Positions 17,502-27,167 are shown, counted from the first letter of the stretch. The stretch: DNA of 64,000 nt from Xanthobacteraceae bacterium (GCA_019635635.1 JAHBZB010000001.1:62001-126000); one strand, 5' to 3'. Program-made: numbers and translations. The notes: generated from the letters alone by a model not told the origin.

Positions 17502-20500
17502 TTACCCGCAGAAAATCTTCAATCTAGCATTGACTGAATTTGCAGCGGCAATAGTAGTTCGCAGCAAGTTGATGACGTGTATCGCAGGCGGCGGCGGATT
17601 ATTGCGCCTGCATTGAGCAAACAGGCTGTCTGGACTCAACGCGGCGCCAAGTACAAGCGCTATCTCGCGATCGGTACTCTGATTTGCAATTCTTGAAGAC
17701 AACGTCTTCCACGTTCGATCTGCACTTTGACCCCTAATCGCTCTTCTTAGTCGGCGAGCCACCCTACCCTCTCCGCTTGGACCAACCCATGCACCTCCCC
17801 ACAGATCTACCTGGTAAGGCCGTTCAGCTCCGAACGGCGCGATGATTTTGAGTTGTTTCTGAGCCTGAGCAACGACCTCGTGGAGGGCCGATGCAGAAAC
17901 TACGCTAGGCGGACTTGACGCTTTTGCATGAACCATTGTCACGACCCAGCGGTCGTTGCGTCTTCCTGATAGAATAAAATCGCAAGACTCTCTTTGACCA
18001 TCATCGCAAACAGCGATGTCTGCTCCAGGCAAGATTCGGTCGATGTTTCTGTCAATCCAATCAAACGCGCTGTCAGCCGCCCAGCGCGCGCGAGTAGCAC
18101 TGCCTCGCGCGCCCTTCTCGGAGGTGCATTCTCTAAGTTCAGCAATCTGACTTATAACCTCCGAAATACCCAACGAACTCGGATCGAAGTTATTACCAAG
18201 ACCCAGCTGCGGATCGTAGAAATTTTCATTGGTATATATGATCCCTGCTGTCTCTGGGATCACAACGAACGACTGCGAAGAGTTTAGTAGTTCGACTAAA
18301 TCTGCATTTCGACCGTCATCATCTCTTACGTAGCGCCTCGAGAGATCGTCGGACCTTAACTCATAGCGCTGCTTTGATGGGTCGAAAAAGAATGTTCCTC
18401 TGCATGCGATGCCATTTGCATCAATTCTTATTTCGCGCACTTCGCCCTGGCCCATTGGCGTACAGTCGACGCTGCAATCAGGTATATCAAGAACCTCCCC
18501 TGTATCTGCAGTAAAGAATACTTCGCGAGCTTCATCGAAATTGAAGAGCACATTTCTCGGCACTGTATGACGAGGTGGCGCATCAAGAATCTTGGCGAAG
18601 CGTGCCAAATAGTCGGAGCCGCGTCGCGTCTCGTCGAGAGCTGCAGCGATTAAACGTTCCGCCCACGATTTCCAATCGTCGTACGATTTTCGGCGCGAAG
18701 TATCAGTTACCCTACCTAAACCGAAGCCAATTGATCTAAATGTAAACTGGTCGTCGTCTTCAACATCATTCGGGATTCTGCCTCTCAAACGTGAGGCAGC
18801 GGTTATGGACGACGGTACAAACTGAAACTCGTCCAGAGTTGGAGGAATGTCCTCCAGCGAAGCAGCGGCCACTGAGCGCTTTCGTACGGCGGTAGGCGCA
18901 ATAGAAGCATTTCGGACATTGACATCTACTATTCTTACGTCGGAACTTTCTTTAATGAGCCTTTCCATTGATTTTCGCGGAATGGGTCTGCCCGCTAACG
19001 GCATTAGTTCTCGGTCTACTCCTGATCTCGCGGTATCTAGAAGCGCGACGATGGCTCCTCTTCTAATTGCTATTAATGCGTGAAGCTCCTTCTCTACGTA
19101 GAAATGGCGCTCTAGAAGTGGAGACGTTTGTAGCTTCTCGTAGAGAATCACAATTTCGCTCTCACCGGTCTCTAACTCGTAGCTCGGAAATTCGTCATCT
19201 GACAGTAACGCTCGAAATCGGCGACTAAATTCGATCAAGTTCGAGGTGTGCTGTGTCGCATACAGATGACACCGAAGTGGCAATCTCAGCGATTCAAAGA
19301 GCTCTTGTAGATTCTGTTTCGAAACCTCAAACCTTCTTCTGAACTGTCTCCCCGCGTAAAAGATGTTTGGAAGACTTTTTTCGATAGCGCTCGATACTTC
19401 CGCAATTCCGGTCTGAAAGTTTGTTGATGAAATCGCATTATCATACTCGATAAAGCGATCCCACATATCAGAAATGTACCCGTTCGAATGATCAATAATG
19501 AGTGCGCGTTCACCAACTTCTAGATTTGGGTTCCGGATTATTCTGCCAACTTGCTGTACCAACGGCCTAGCAGAGCCAATCACTCCAAAGAATGCTAGAG
19601 CACGAAAGCTTGGGCCATCGACGCCTTCCAAAAGTTTATGCTGGTGCACCCACACCGCGGCAGAGTTCGCTTCTTCTGGATCTGGAGGCTGACGCAGTTC
19701 CCACGGCCTCTGACTACTAGGTTTGAAGTTCTCATGAAGACATACAACACCATCCTTAATGGACGCGTTGGCACGAAGTAGATCTCCAATTTGCTCTATG
19801 TCCGATCGTCTCCTGCATCGGATTATTAGCTTGCGATCACTAGTTGGGGCCGCCCCGTAGTACTTTATGAAACTAGCTATAACTGAATCAACAAATGACG
19901 AATGCGTACGCGCACTTATCTGTGGTTCTTGAACAATCTCTACTGATCTCAGAATCATTTTATCGGCGAGATCTTGAAAGCTTGAGACGTGAATCGCTGC
20001 ATCGTCAAAATGAAAGGGCTTCAAATCATTTCTGTAGGGAGTTGCAGTTATAAGAGCGATTGGCTTGTCCAGCCCTCTTATCGCTTGGCTCCATGTTTGC
20101 GCCGGCTCGTAATGGCCTTCGTCAACGATCACCGCGCTACATTTGCGTCTAAGTAGATCGTATTGTGGCTTCTCGTTTCGCGTTCTTGCAAAGTCATTGA
20201 TCAATTGAATTGTTGAAACGACAATTGCGTTGTCCGGAAGCTTCTGCAATCCCTTTGTCGATTTCAACGCGATAACTTTGCGAGGCAATTCTTCCTTCCC
20301 AATGTTGAACCGGGAAAAGAACCCACGTTGACCGCTCAATTCTCTGACAAGCTGATCTCGAATTGCTGTTCGAGGGGCAACTACCAGAGTGATGTTTAGC
20401 GAAGGGTGCCAGTGCGAAATTAATGCTATTACTGCCGTCTTTCCGCCGCCAGTGGGTATGTTTACTAGCGCGGCCGGCTTGTCCTTTGCTCTCGACGAAA

Positions 20501-20591
20501 CGTATTTCTGAAAGTATTTCTCGACCACTATCAAAGCATCGCGTTGATGCTTCCACAGTTTGATTTTTCTCGGAAACTTCATGAATTTCAT
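17502..20591 (-). CDS. Large DEAD/DEAH-type SF2 helicase with possible C-terminal nuclease-like domain
   Basis: About 1029 residues. The N-terminal third has SF2 motifs in order: PTGGGKTAV (motif I, near residue 50), DEGH (II), TATPYR (III), and QQVGRIIRNP (VI). The middle is unassigned. The last 200 residues contain SCDFIL followed by VVTMVHAKAS, an arrangement reminiscent of PD-(D/E)XK-like folds with His-x-Lys; this part is tentative. The frame opens at 20675, but that would overlap the divergent gene, so starts at 20591 or 20582 are preferred. With the HEPN-like gene it forms a two-gene unit typical of defence islands. Confidence 0.8.
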   Translation of the reverse strand: MKFMKFPRKIKLWKHQRDALIVVEKYFQKYVSSRAKDKPAALVNIPTGGGKTAVIALISHWHPSLNITLVVAPRTAIRDQLVRELSGQRGFFSRFNIGKEELPRKVIALKSTKGLQKLPDNAIVVSTIQLINDFARTRNEKPQYDLLRRKCSAVIVDEGHYEPAQTWSQAIRGLDKPIALITATPYRNDLKPFHFDDAAIHVSSFQDLADKMILRSVEIVQEPQISARTHSSFVDSVIASFIKYYGAAPTSDRKLIIRCRRRSDIEQIGDLLRANASIKDGVVCLHENFKPSSQRPWELRQPPDPEEANSAAVWVHQHKLLEGVDGPSFRALAFFGVIGSARPLVQQVGRIIRNPNLEVGERALIIDHSNGYISDMWDRFIEYDNAISSTNFQTGIAEVSSAIEKSLPNIFYAGRQFRRRFEVSKQNLQELFESLRLPLRCHLYATQHTSNLIEFSRRFRALLSDDEFPSYELETGESEIVILYEKLQTSPLLERHFYVEKELHALIAIRRGAIVALLDTARSGVDRELMPLAGRPIPRKSMERLIKESSDVRIVDVNVRNASIAPTAVRKRSVAAASLEDIPPTLDEFQFVPSSITAASRLRGRIPNDVEDDDQFTFRSIGFGLGRVTDTSRRKSYDDWKSWAERLIAAALDETRRGSDYLARFAKILDAPPRHTVPRNVLFNFDEAREVFFTADTGEVLDIPDCSVDCTPMGQGEVREIRIDANGIACRGTFFFDPSKQRYELRSDDLSRRYVRDDDGRNADLVELLNSSQSFVVIPETAGIIYTNENFYDPQLGLGNNFDPSSLGISEVISQIAELRECTSEKGARGSATRARWAADSAFDWIDRNIDRILPGADIAVCDDGQRESCDFILSGRRNDRWVVTMVHAKASSPPSVVSASALHEVVAQAQKQLKIIAPFGAERPYQVDLWGGAWVGPSGEGRVARRLRRAIRGQSADRTWKTLSSRIANQSTDREIALVLGAALSPDSLFAQCRRNNPPPPAIHVINLLRTTIAAANSVNARLKIFCG

Positions 20592-20619
20592 CTCTAACGG
20601 ATGAGCAACGAGGGCTGCC

Positions 20620-21882
20620 ATGAAGAATATCGTAATTTGCTGCGATGGTACCGGCAATGAGATCAGCGAAAACATCTCAAACGTTTTAAAGATTTATCGC
20701 GTAATCAGAAAAACGAACAAGACGGAGCCATACCAAGCGGTATTCTACCACCCCGGCGTCGGCACTCTGGCGCAGCCAGACCCTTGGAGGAAATTCTGGC
20801 AGGACGCCAAGATTAATTTTGCTTTAGCTACGGGTTATGGGCTCGATTCTGGAATTCTTGCTGCTTATCAATTTCTTGTTGAACAATACGAAGATGGAGA
20901 TGAAATATTTCTATTTGGGTTTAGTCGAGGTGCCTACACTGTCAGAGCACTTGCAGGCTTAGTTCATAAGATTGGGTTGGTTTCAAAGAACCAACTGAAT
21001 CTCTCTCCAACTGGGCTAACGGCATATAAGCAAACCATATCATCTACCTTCGATGCCATTCAAAGTGTCGTTCAGGAAGCGGGCGCTGAGGATGTTTTGG
21101 AGGATGAGTTTTCAGCGCCTCTGTCGCAGGACGATCGAGCCACACAATTCGCACGTATACTTTCAGTTCGTTGGCCCACAATTAAGTTTGTCGGCGTTTG
21201 GGATACGGTCGCAAGCGTTATAGTTCCTAGGCCCGACCGCTTCTACTTCCCTAGCCTTCAAAAGCTTGCGTTCACACAAGAGAACCCAAGTGTCAGGGTT
21301 TTTAGGCAAGCGATTGCAATTGACGAGCGGCGCAGAATGTTTCGCTTGGACCCATGGTCGACCAACCAAGTGTTCAGGAGTAACCGCTTTAGTAGGACGA
21401 AGAGCGAGAGCCAGGACTCAAAGCAAGTGTGGTTCTCTGGCGTGCATGCAGATATTGGCGGAGGGTATCGCGAAGAAGAAAGCCAGCTGTCGAAGTTTCC
21501 ATTGCTTTGGATGTTGAACGAAGCCATCCAAGCAGGGCTAGCGGTAGATAAGAGAACAGTAAATCAACTGGTCCTCGGAAAGCAGCGCTTAAACAGCCCC
21601 TTCAAGTACGTTGCGCCGGATGTTGGAGGCATCGTCCATAATTCAATGGGTTTTTGGTGGAGACTTCTTGAATACCTCCCTAAGGCCAACCATTACAAAG
21701 AATGGCATCACCGCCGCTCCTCATTTGGCTTTTACTTACCGTTGGGAGAGCCAAGACCGATTGAAGAGAACGCCTTGGTTCACGAGTCGGTTATTAAACG
21801 TCTCAGCGCAGTACCGAGTTACTCACCCATAAACCTACCTCGAAAATATGACGTTGTGCCGATGCTGGAGCTATCTATTTAA
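20620..21882 (+). CDS. DUF2235 alpha/beta hydrolase (T6SS phospholipase Tle1-like fold)
   Basis: The 420-residue protein begins MKNIVICCDGTGNEISEN, the DUF2235 opening, and has the nucleophile elbow GFSRGAYTVRALAG with the catalytic serine. It continues with FVGVWDTVASV and WFSGVHADIGGGY. Relatives include Tle1-type phospholipase effectors, but many stand-alone members sit in accessory islands with unknown roles. It is divergent from the helicase with under 40 bp between starts, so the promoters must overlap. No secretion signal is visible. Confidence 0.88.
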   Translation: MKNIVICCDGTGNEISENISNVLKIYRVIRKTNKTEPYQAVFYHPGVGTLAQPDPWRKFWQDAKINFALATGYGLDSGILAAYQFLVEQYEDGDEIFLFGFSRGAYTVRALAGLVHKIGLVSKNQLNLSPTGLTAYKQTISSTFDAIQSVVQEAGAEDVLEDEFSAPLSQDDRATQFARILSVRWPTIKFVGVWDTVASVIVPRPDRFYFPSLQKLAFTQENPSVRVFRQAIAIDERRRMFRLDPWSTNQVFRSNRFSRTKSESQDSKQVWFSGVHADIGGGYREEESQLSKFPLLWMLNEAIQAGLAVDKRTVNQLVLGKQRLNSPFKYVAPDVGGIVHNSMGFWWRLLEYLPKANHYKEWHHRRSSFGFYLPLGEPRPIEENALVHESVIKRLSAVPSYSPINLPRKYDVVPMLELSI

Positions 21883-21894
21883 GAATAGAGAAGC

Positions 21895-23304
21895 TCACTC
21901 CCGCAAGCTTTGGCGGCACTTCTCAGAAAGGTCATTCAAGTAATTACGATACTGAAGAAACTCAGCTTTATATTCTTCCTTGTTCTCGTCTCGAAGCTTG
22001 TCGAGCTGACCAATGACTTGCGGTATCGTCAGCCAAGTCAAAGGTTCACTATTATTCAGAAGCCGCTCTGCAATTTGTCTTTCGATTCCCTTTCGAGCCT
22101 TTTCGGGCAGAAGTTCGGGGCATTCATAGAAGATGAGACGTCTGCCCAACCGGCGGAGTCGCTCGTCATCAAACTCGCTAACTATTTTAACTCGATCCTG
22201 CCAATTTACACTATGAAACAACTGCATTCTTGAGCGGTCTTCCGCCGAGAAGAATGGCGGGTCATAAATTTGCCGCTCCACGTGCGGTGACTTTTCGTAT
22301 AAAAATTCTGATTTTCTTGCTGCTCTCATCAAGCGATCAACTAAGACCTGGTTCTGAAAAATCATCTGCGCTTTGGCGTTCAATTGTGCATGGTCAAATC
22401 CATTGAGATGCTCAGGCAGGACGTCGCTCAAGGAGAACAATAATGGAGCAGTATTCACCTTTATCCGGCGCACCGGCCAAGGTTCTCTCTTCAGCCTTTC
22501 TAAAAGTTCGTCGTCTGCAAGGTTCTGAAGAACTTCAAGGTCTTGATTCAAATCAAGGCAGTAATGAATGTTAGGTCGTTCATCATTGACGCCTATGAAC
22601 GCGAGAACATCAATGCGCTCCTCTCCACGAAAGTAGTCGTATCTAACGAATACCTTCTCATGCTCAAGGAACTCTGCTGCCGCAGCTTTTTGAGAGAAGC
22701 GAAGAAAGTTTGACCATAGATCAGGAACGCGTTGGCTAACGATCTTACAGAGACCGAGTGTTGCCTCGGCATCTGCCATCGCGTTGTGACTTTTGGAAAT
22801 CGCAATTCCATTGGCAGAAGCTAAGTCCACCAAGCGGAATGATGCTCTTCCATTGGAATTTCGAAGGAATCGGATGGACGTCGAGTCCAGCGCACTTGCT
22901 GCACGGCAAAGATTCAGAACGTCAGCGCGGGAATTTCCATTTGTATTGGTTGCAAACGGCCAGTGCAGGCATTGAAAGAGCGCTTGTCTAATGAACTCCT
23001 CGTCAAATCTAATGGAGTTGAATCCCAAAAAGACCGTAGGAGTCCAACGAGAAAATAGCTCCGCAATACGGCAGCTCATTTCATAGAACGAGAGTGATTC
23101 TGGATTTGTGAGCCCAGAGATAGTGGCGGAGGTAATTTCCAGCGCGGCTGGTGAAGGCAAAATATGCGGTAGGAGCCTACAGCGAAACTCAGCTCGCGAA
23201 ATTTCGTTTAGATCTACGTCAGTTTGAATAGCTGCAAATTGGACAATTTGGTCAAAATTCTTGAGAAGCCCTGTAGTTTCTAAATCGTAGACTACGAAAC
23301 CCAA
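21895..23304 (-). CDS. sbcB: Exodeoxyribonuclease I-like protein (SbcB family)
   Basis: A 469-residue DEDDh exonuclease. Exo motifs are VVYDLETTGL (I), LGFNSIRFDEEFIRQALF (II) and SHNAMADAEATLGL (III), closely resembling ExoI. The C-terminal half matches the ExoI accessory region in length and character. ExoI degrades single-stranded DNA from the 3' end. It is the third gene of an XRE-ImmA-ExoI operon divergent from CBASS, with 8 bp between it and the peptidase gene, so it may be part of that control circuit. It converges on the DUF2235 gene with a 12-bp gap. Confidence 0.88.
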   Translation of the reverse strand: MGFVVYDLETTGLLKNFDQIVQFAAIQTDVDLNEISRAEFRCRLLPHILPSPAALEITSATISGLTNPESLSFYEMSCRIAELFSRWTPTVFLGFNSIRFDEEFIRQALFQCLHWPFATNTNGNSRADVLNLCRAASALDSTSIRFLRNSNGRASFRLVDLASANGIAISKSHNAMADAEATLGLCKIVSQRVPDLWSNFLRFSQKAAAAEFLEHEKVFVRYDYFRGEERIDVLAFIGVNDERPNIHYCLDLNQDLEVLQNLADDELLERLKREPWPVRRIKVNTAPLLFSLSDVLPEHLNGFDHAQLNAKAQMIFQNQVLVDRLMRAARKSEFLYEKSPHVERQIYDPPFFSAEDRSRMQLFHSVNWQDRVKIVSEFDDERLRRLGRRLIFYECPELLPEKARKGIERQIAERLLNNSEPLTWLTIPQVIGQLDKLRDENKEEYKAEFLQYRNYLNDLSEKCRQSLRE

Positions 23305-23312
23305 TTGAAATC

Positions 23313-23828
23313 CTATTCGTCAACCTGCAATCTGAATTTAAGCGCCGCTTCACTGACTCTGAAATGCCTTGCCAAAGATTCAATTAGCTTACTGTCTTCT
23401 AAATCTACCGTTCGACCTTTCAAGGCTGCGTTTAATAACTCCCTCGGCATTAGGAGCTCCGAAGCAAAAGCGTTCGCCTCAATCTCGAGATCATTTTCTC
23501 CTTTCGCTGACATTGAGTCCCGTCGCAATGATCCTTTGTCGATATGAACCTGTTTTTCTAGTTCTTCACGGTGCAAACGAATATGAGCTAGCTCGTGAGC
23601 GAGCGTAAATCTTTGCCGATTTGGATTATGGAGCGAGTTAATACCAGCGATTGGCACGCTATCTTTTATAAAAGCCATTCCAGAAAGATCGCCATCAAGA
23701 GGCGCGTACTGAACTCTCACCCCCAAAGCTTTGGCAATTTTCTCCACCGGAACAGGCGCTGATTTAACTTGATGATCTTCAATGAGACGACGAGCAGCGT
23801 CTCTCGCGTATGAACTTCGGGGAGCCAT
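23313..23828 (-). CDS. ImmA/IrrE-type metallopeptidase (CapP-like)
   Basis: A 171-residue COG2856-type peptidase with the zinc motif HELAH at residues 78-82 and the usual PVPVEKIAKALGVRV opening. Such peptidases cut XRE-type repressors encoded beside them. The XRE gene ends 2 bp upstream. Next to CBASS operons a known pair (CapH repressor, CapP peptidase activated by single-stranded DNA) derepresses the operon on DNA damage. This pair's location, directly divergent from a CBASS, fits that scheme. Confidence 0.88.
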   Translation of the reverse strand: MAPRSSYARDAARRLIEDHQVKSAPVPVEKIAKALGVRVQYAPLDGDLSGMAFIKDSVPIAGINSLHNPNRQRFTLAHELAHIRLHREELEKQVHIDKGSLRRDSMSAKGENDLEIEANAFASELLMPRELLNAALKGRTVDLEDSKLIESLARHFRVSEAALKFRLQVDE

Positions 23829-23830
23829 AG

Positions 23831-24184
23831 TTATTTCCTTTCGTACTTATCAGTACGAGCAAGGGCACGGTGAATGACGCTTTCAACTTGCTTCTTTTGA
23901 ACGGCCGTTATGTCTCGGCTCCGGATGGGCACTGGCTGAATCTCTTCGTTACTCATGTTCGCGGGCAACACCTCTACCACCGAAGGCCATTCAAGTGCTT
24001 TCGCGAGTTTATAAACATGATGCAACATTACTTTCTGTCGACCAGCTTCGATGTTTGCCAAAGAAGCCCTAGTCAACCCTATCCGCGCCGCGACCTCCGC
24101 TTGCGTGAGTTTTAGCTCATCTCTTCGCTTAGCGACTGCACGTCCGAGCGATCGATAAAGTGTCAGTTCGTCCTTAGGCATCAT
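23831..24184 (-). CDS. XRE-family repressor (CapH-like)
   Basis: A 117-residue protein with a helix-turn-helix at about residues 24-50 (LTQAEVAARIGLTRASLANI, then EAGRQ). It is the first gene of the XRE-ImmA-ExoI operon and faces the CBASS operon across 188 bp rich in inverted repeats. I infer that it represses both directions and is inactivated by the ImmA-like peptidase. The second Met (residue 2) could equally be the start. Confidence 0.88.
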   Translation of the reverse strand: MMPKDELTLYRSLGRAVAKRRDELKLTQAEVAARIGLTRASLANIEAGRQKVMLHHVYKLAKALEWPSVVEVLPANMSNEEIQPVPIRSRDITAVQKKQVESVIHRALARTDKYERK

Positions 24185-24234
24185 TCAATTCGAACCCTTT
24201 GATTCGCATAGATGAATCCATTTCTATAGTTAGC

Positions 24235-24298
24235 GTCAATGATGCAAACATGTTTGTGAGAAGCACATTAATCTATATTTTGCGATTGCATCATTGAC
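24235..24298. promoter_or_regulatory. Candidate XRE operators in the CBASS divergent promoter region
   Basis: GTCAATGATGCAA at 24235-24247 and its exact reverse complement TTGCATCATTGAC at 24286-24298 form a 13-bp inverted repeat. CAAACATGTTTG (24245-24256) is a perfect 12-bp palindrome overlapping the first arm. They sit between the XRE start (24184) and the TRIP13 start (24373), where a repressor of both operons should bind. Confidence 0.6.
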
Positions 24299-24372
24299 AT
24301 CGTATTTAGGTGCCCCTACCGTCCATTTCGATTGTTGGCGGAAGAACTTTCTAAGCTGAGGAGCGCCTGGAA

Positions 24373-25281
24373 ATGTTGGCTAAGGTTCCCGATAATTCGA
24401 ACCTCCCCAAAGGCATTCATCGAGTCTGGCAACTGCCAGACGAACGTCTGGGCACACTTTGGGACTCGATCGTCGTAGACGAGCAGCTCAAATCCCAATT
24501 GGTTTCGCAGGTTGCGCTAAATTTTACGCTTCGGGGCAAAGTCGCTCGAAGCGTCGCACCACTTCATGGCGTCATACTGCTGGTAGGAGAGCCTGGAACA
24601 GGCAAGACGTCACTTGCGAGAGGTGTCGCGAATCGTGCGGCTCAAACTTTTCCCAGTGCAGCGTTCCAGTTGTTGGAAGTCGAGCCGCATTCACTGACGA
24701 GCGCCGCAATGGGCAAGACCCAGCGCGCTGTAACAGACTTGTTTTCGCAATCGATTGGTGAGGCTGCAGAGCGGGGACCAACGATCGTCCTATTAGACGA
24801 GGTTGAAACGCTTGCTGCAGATCGATCAAAAATGAGCATGGAAGCTAACCCTGTAGACATTCACAGGGCTACAGACGCGGTACTGGTACAACTCGATGCG
24901 CTAGCAGAGCGCCTCCCCCACTTACTGTTTTTGGCAACGAGCAACTTTCCACAAGCCGTCGATAGCGCCTTTACCTCTCGTTGCGATTTGGTGGTCACGG
25001 TTCCTCTGCCTGATGCAAATGCGTGCTCAGCGATTTTGCAGGATTGTCTACGTGGTCTGAGCAAGACGTTCCCTGCAATTGACGCCCTATTGCGCTCCCC
25101 CTTGCTTGCCAAGTGCGCAGCGGCTTGCGTCGGCCTCGACGGCAGAACCATAAGAAAGATGGTTATCAACGCGATGGCTCGGGACCCTCGCGTTGCAGTC
25201 AACCCTTCGCTCCTTACTGCGGAACATCTGTTGGCGGCAGCTGAAGCTGCTGTGAGAACCCGCCATAAGAAGGCGTCCTGA
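24373..25281 (+). CDS. TRIP13/Pch2-like AAA+ ATPase of type III CBASS
   Basis: A 302-residue AAA+ ATPase with Walker A GEPGTGKTS at residues 72-80, Walker B IVLLDE ending near residue 143, and sensor ATSNFP. It resembles bacterial TRIP13 homologues, which remodel HORMA proteins and shut the system off. It is first in a five-gene operon (TRIP13, HORMA, HORMA, CD-NTase, NucC) with 1-15 bp gaps or ATGA overlaps. Without this context it would simply be an AAA ATPase; the neighbours make the assignment firm. Confidence 0.9.
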   Translation: MLAKVPDNSNLPKGIHRVWQLPDERLGTLWDSIVVDEQLKSQLVSQVALNFTLRGKVARSVAPLHGVILLVGEPGTGKTSLARGVANRAAQTFPSAAFQLLEVEPHSLTSAAMGKTQRAVTDLFSQSIGEAAERGPTIVLLDEVETLAADRSKMSMEANPVDIHRATDAVLVQLDALAERLPHLLFLATSNFPQAVDSAFTSRCDLVVTVPLPDANACSAILQDCLRGLSKTFPAIDALLRSPLLAKCAAACVGLDGRTIRKMVINAMARDPRVAVNPSLLTAEHLLAAAEAAVRTRHKKAS

Positions 25282-25282
25282 A

Positions 25283-25759
25283 ATGGCGACGGTGGTTAGC
25301 CGGCATTTCATTTGCACGCCGGCTCGCGATGCTAACAGCACTTGGTTAGCAATCGTAGATTTGCTCACGCGAGGCACGAAAGGCCCGAAACGAGATGAAC
25401 TGCTATCGGTTTCGGGGATCGTAGCAAGCACGATCGCTGATCAGGCCCCGCGTGAGGCTGCTATTACCGTGACCTGTGACGGACCGCGGACACGAATTTA
25501 TTGCCTCTATGAAGACGATGCCATCGATGGATCAGACTGCAACGAAGATTCTCTTGGCTTCGATCCGTTGGAAGGTAATTGGCAGTTATCGTTGCCGTGC
25601 CTAACCGATGATCTTTCTTGGGTTCAGAGCGCGCTTCAAAGGCGTTCAAAGCGAGTCACGGCTCGGGACTGCAATGAAGACGTCGAGATTTCTAAAGCAG
25701 AAATTTCATCGTCTACCGAACCATTGCTTATCGATCCGAAAGGATTTTTCAATTCATGA
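25283..25759 (+). CDS. CBASS HORMA-like protein (second HORMA type)
   Basis: A 158-residue protein in the slot between TRIP13 and the recognisable HORMA gene, starting one base after the TRIP13 stop and overlapping the next gene by ATGA. It is acidic and moderately hydrophobic and has no obvious catalytic motif. Type III CBASS loci with two HORMA genes are known, for example in Pseudomonas aeruginosa, and I assign this as the more divergent one. The assignment depends largely on position. Confidence 0.7.
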   Translation: MATVVSRHFICTPARDANSTWLAIVDLLTRGTKGPKRDELLSVSGIVASTIADQAPREAAITVTCDGPRTRIYCLYEDDAIDGSDCNEDSLGFDPLEGNWQLSLPCLTDDLSWVQSALQRRSKRVTARDCNEDVEISKAEISSSTEPLLIDPKGFFNS

Positions 25760-26256
25760 CCAGCGTAGCTGTCTATTCATACACGCACTCGGTCACGTAT
25801 GTGGCTGACAATATCTTGAAAAGCTTCAAAGACATTATTCGTCTTAGCGGGCTAGATCCTAGTAATTTGGTCGAAGAGTGGAGCAGCACGATGAACGCTC
25901 TTACAACTTGGCTGCATTCGGGCCATCTAGAACGAGTAATTCTGGAAGTATTCAATCCAAATACTGACGATTTAATTGGGCGCTGGGATGTCGACGTTGT
26001 TTACGGCGCTCAAGGGGATGGCAACTTCTGGACCGACAGTGATCAGATTAGATATGCAGTACGCAAGGTGGGGCTTTGGCCTAGTGAGGCGCACTACCGC
26101 TTAATCCTGATTAACAAACCTGGCCGTCCAGACGTTCCTGGTTGGGGGTCAACACATTTCCGTTCCACGCAGGGCTTTGTAAGACAGAGCCTTGGCAGCA
26201 CGATCGAGCACAATGGGTTAGGCGGAAGCGCTGCTTATTGGAGGCGAACAGGATGA
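25756..26256 (+). CDS. CBASS HORMA-domain protein
   Basis: The 166-residue protein begins [19 protein letters not shown], typical of bacterial HORMA family 1, and ends with a segment ([18 protein letters not shown]) resembling the mobile C-terminal safety belt. HORMA proteins bind a target peptide, close, and activate the CD-NTase. Its ATG overlaps the previous stop and its TGA overlaps the CD-NTase start, implying coupled translation. Confidence 0.85.
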   Translation: MTSVAVYSYTHSVTYVADNILKSFKDIIRLSGLDPSNLVEEWSSTMNALTTWLHSGHLERVILEVFNPNTDDLIGRWDVDVVYGAQGDGNFWTDSDQIRYAVRKVGLWPSEAHYRLILINKPGRPDVPGWGSTHFRSTQGFVRQSLGSTIEHNGLGGSAAYWRRTG

Positions 26257-27152
26257 TTGGCATCGAGGACGCTTTCCGGAAGTTTAAAAGTAAACTCGAA
26301 CTGAACGATCAAGAGCAGAAAAACGCGTCTCTTCGCCAGAACGAGGTTCGCGATTACCTAGACACTAAGTTTTCAATTGATCGCAGTTTTCTGACTGGAT
26401 CGTATGCGCGATACACCAAGACTAAGCCGCTCAAAGACATCGACATCTTCTTCGTGCTCAACGCGAAGGAGAATGATTATCGTTCAAAGGCGCCTTCCGT
26501 GGTGATCAATGATTTTCACGAGTCCCTTGCTGAAAAGTACGGCGAGAAGGCCGTAAAAAAGCAAGGCCGATCTGTTAACATCGACTTCGGTGTAACAGTC
26601 GACTCCGAAGATAACACTGACTATCGCGTTCTCAGCGTAGATGCGGTTCCAGCTTTCGAGTCCGGTAGCAACTATGAAATTCCCGACACCGATGCCGCGA
26701 AGTGGATCAAGACAAATCCCGAAATCCACGCCGAAAAGGCGACCGCGGCGCATAAGGCTTTTTCGAACGAGTGGAAAGGCATCGTTCGAATGGTCAAATA
26801 CTGGAACAACAATCCTCGGCACGGCGAAAAGCCGATCAAGCCCAACTTCTTGATTGAGGTCATGGCGCTGGAGTGCCTGTATGGAGGCTGGCAAGGCCGC
26901 TTCGATTACGAGCTCCAAGGCTTCTTCTCGACTCTTGCTGATAGGATCGGCGATATCTGGCCCGATCCTGCTGGCTTGGGCCCGCCAATCAGCAACAGTA
27001 TGGATGCTGCTCGCAAGGATCGGGCACGTCAGCTGCTAAAGGCAGCTAGTCGCGAAGCGAGCTTGGCGATCAACTGTGCGCGACAGGGTCGGAACGGGGA
27101 TGCGCTGAGAGCATGGCGTGATCTTTTTGGCCCCAAGTTTCCGCTCTCATGA
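26253..27152 (+). CDS. CD-NTase, second-messenger synthase of type III CBASS
   Basis: A 299-residue nucleotidyltransferase. GS at residues 49-50 (LTGSYARYT), the metal aspartates D62 and D64 in [11 protein letters not shown], and a likely third aspartate at D130 in SVDAVPAF complete the active site. The frame is open from 26142, but the ATG at 26253 makes an ATGA overlap with the HORMA gene and gives the family start. Paired with NucC it most likely makes cyclic tri-AMP. Clade C or D is likely; I cannot decide between them. Confidence 0.93.
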   Translation: MIGIEDAFRKFKSKLELNDQEQKNASLRQNEVRDYLDTKFSIDRSFLTGSYARYTKTKPLKDIDIFFVLNAKENDYRSKAPSVVINDFHESLAEKYGEKAVKKQGRSVNIDFGVTVDSEDNTDYRVLSVDAVPAFESGSNYEIPDTDAAKWIKTNPEIHAEKATAAHKAFSNEWKGIVRMVKYWNNNPRHGEKPIKPNFLIEVMALECLYGGWQGRFDYELQGFFSTLADRIGDIWPDPAGLGPPISNSMDAARKDRARQLLKAASREASLAINCARQGRNGDALRAWRDLFGPKFPLS

Positions 27153-27167
27153 TGACGGGATTTTTAC

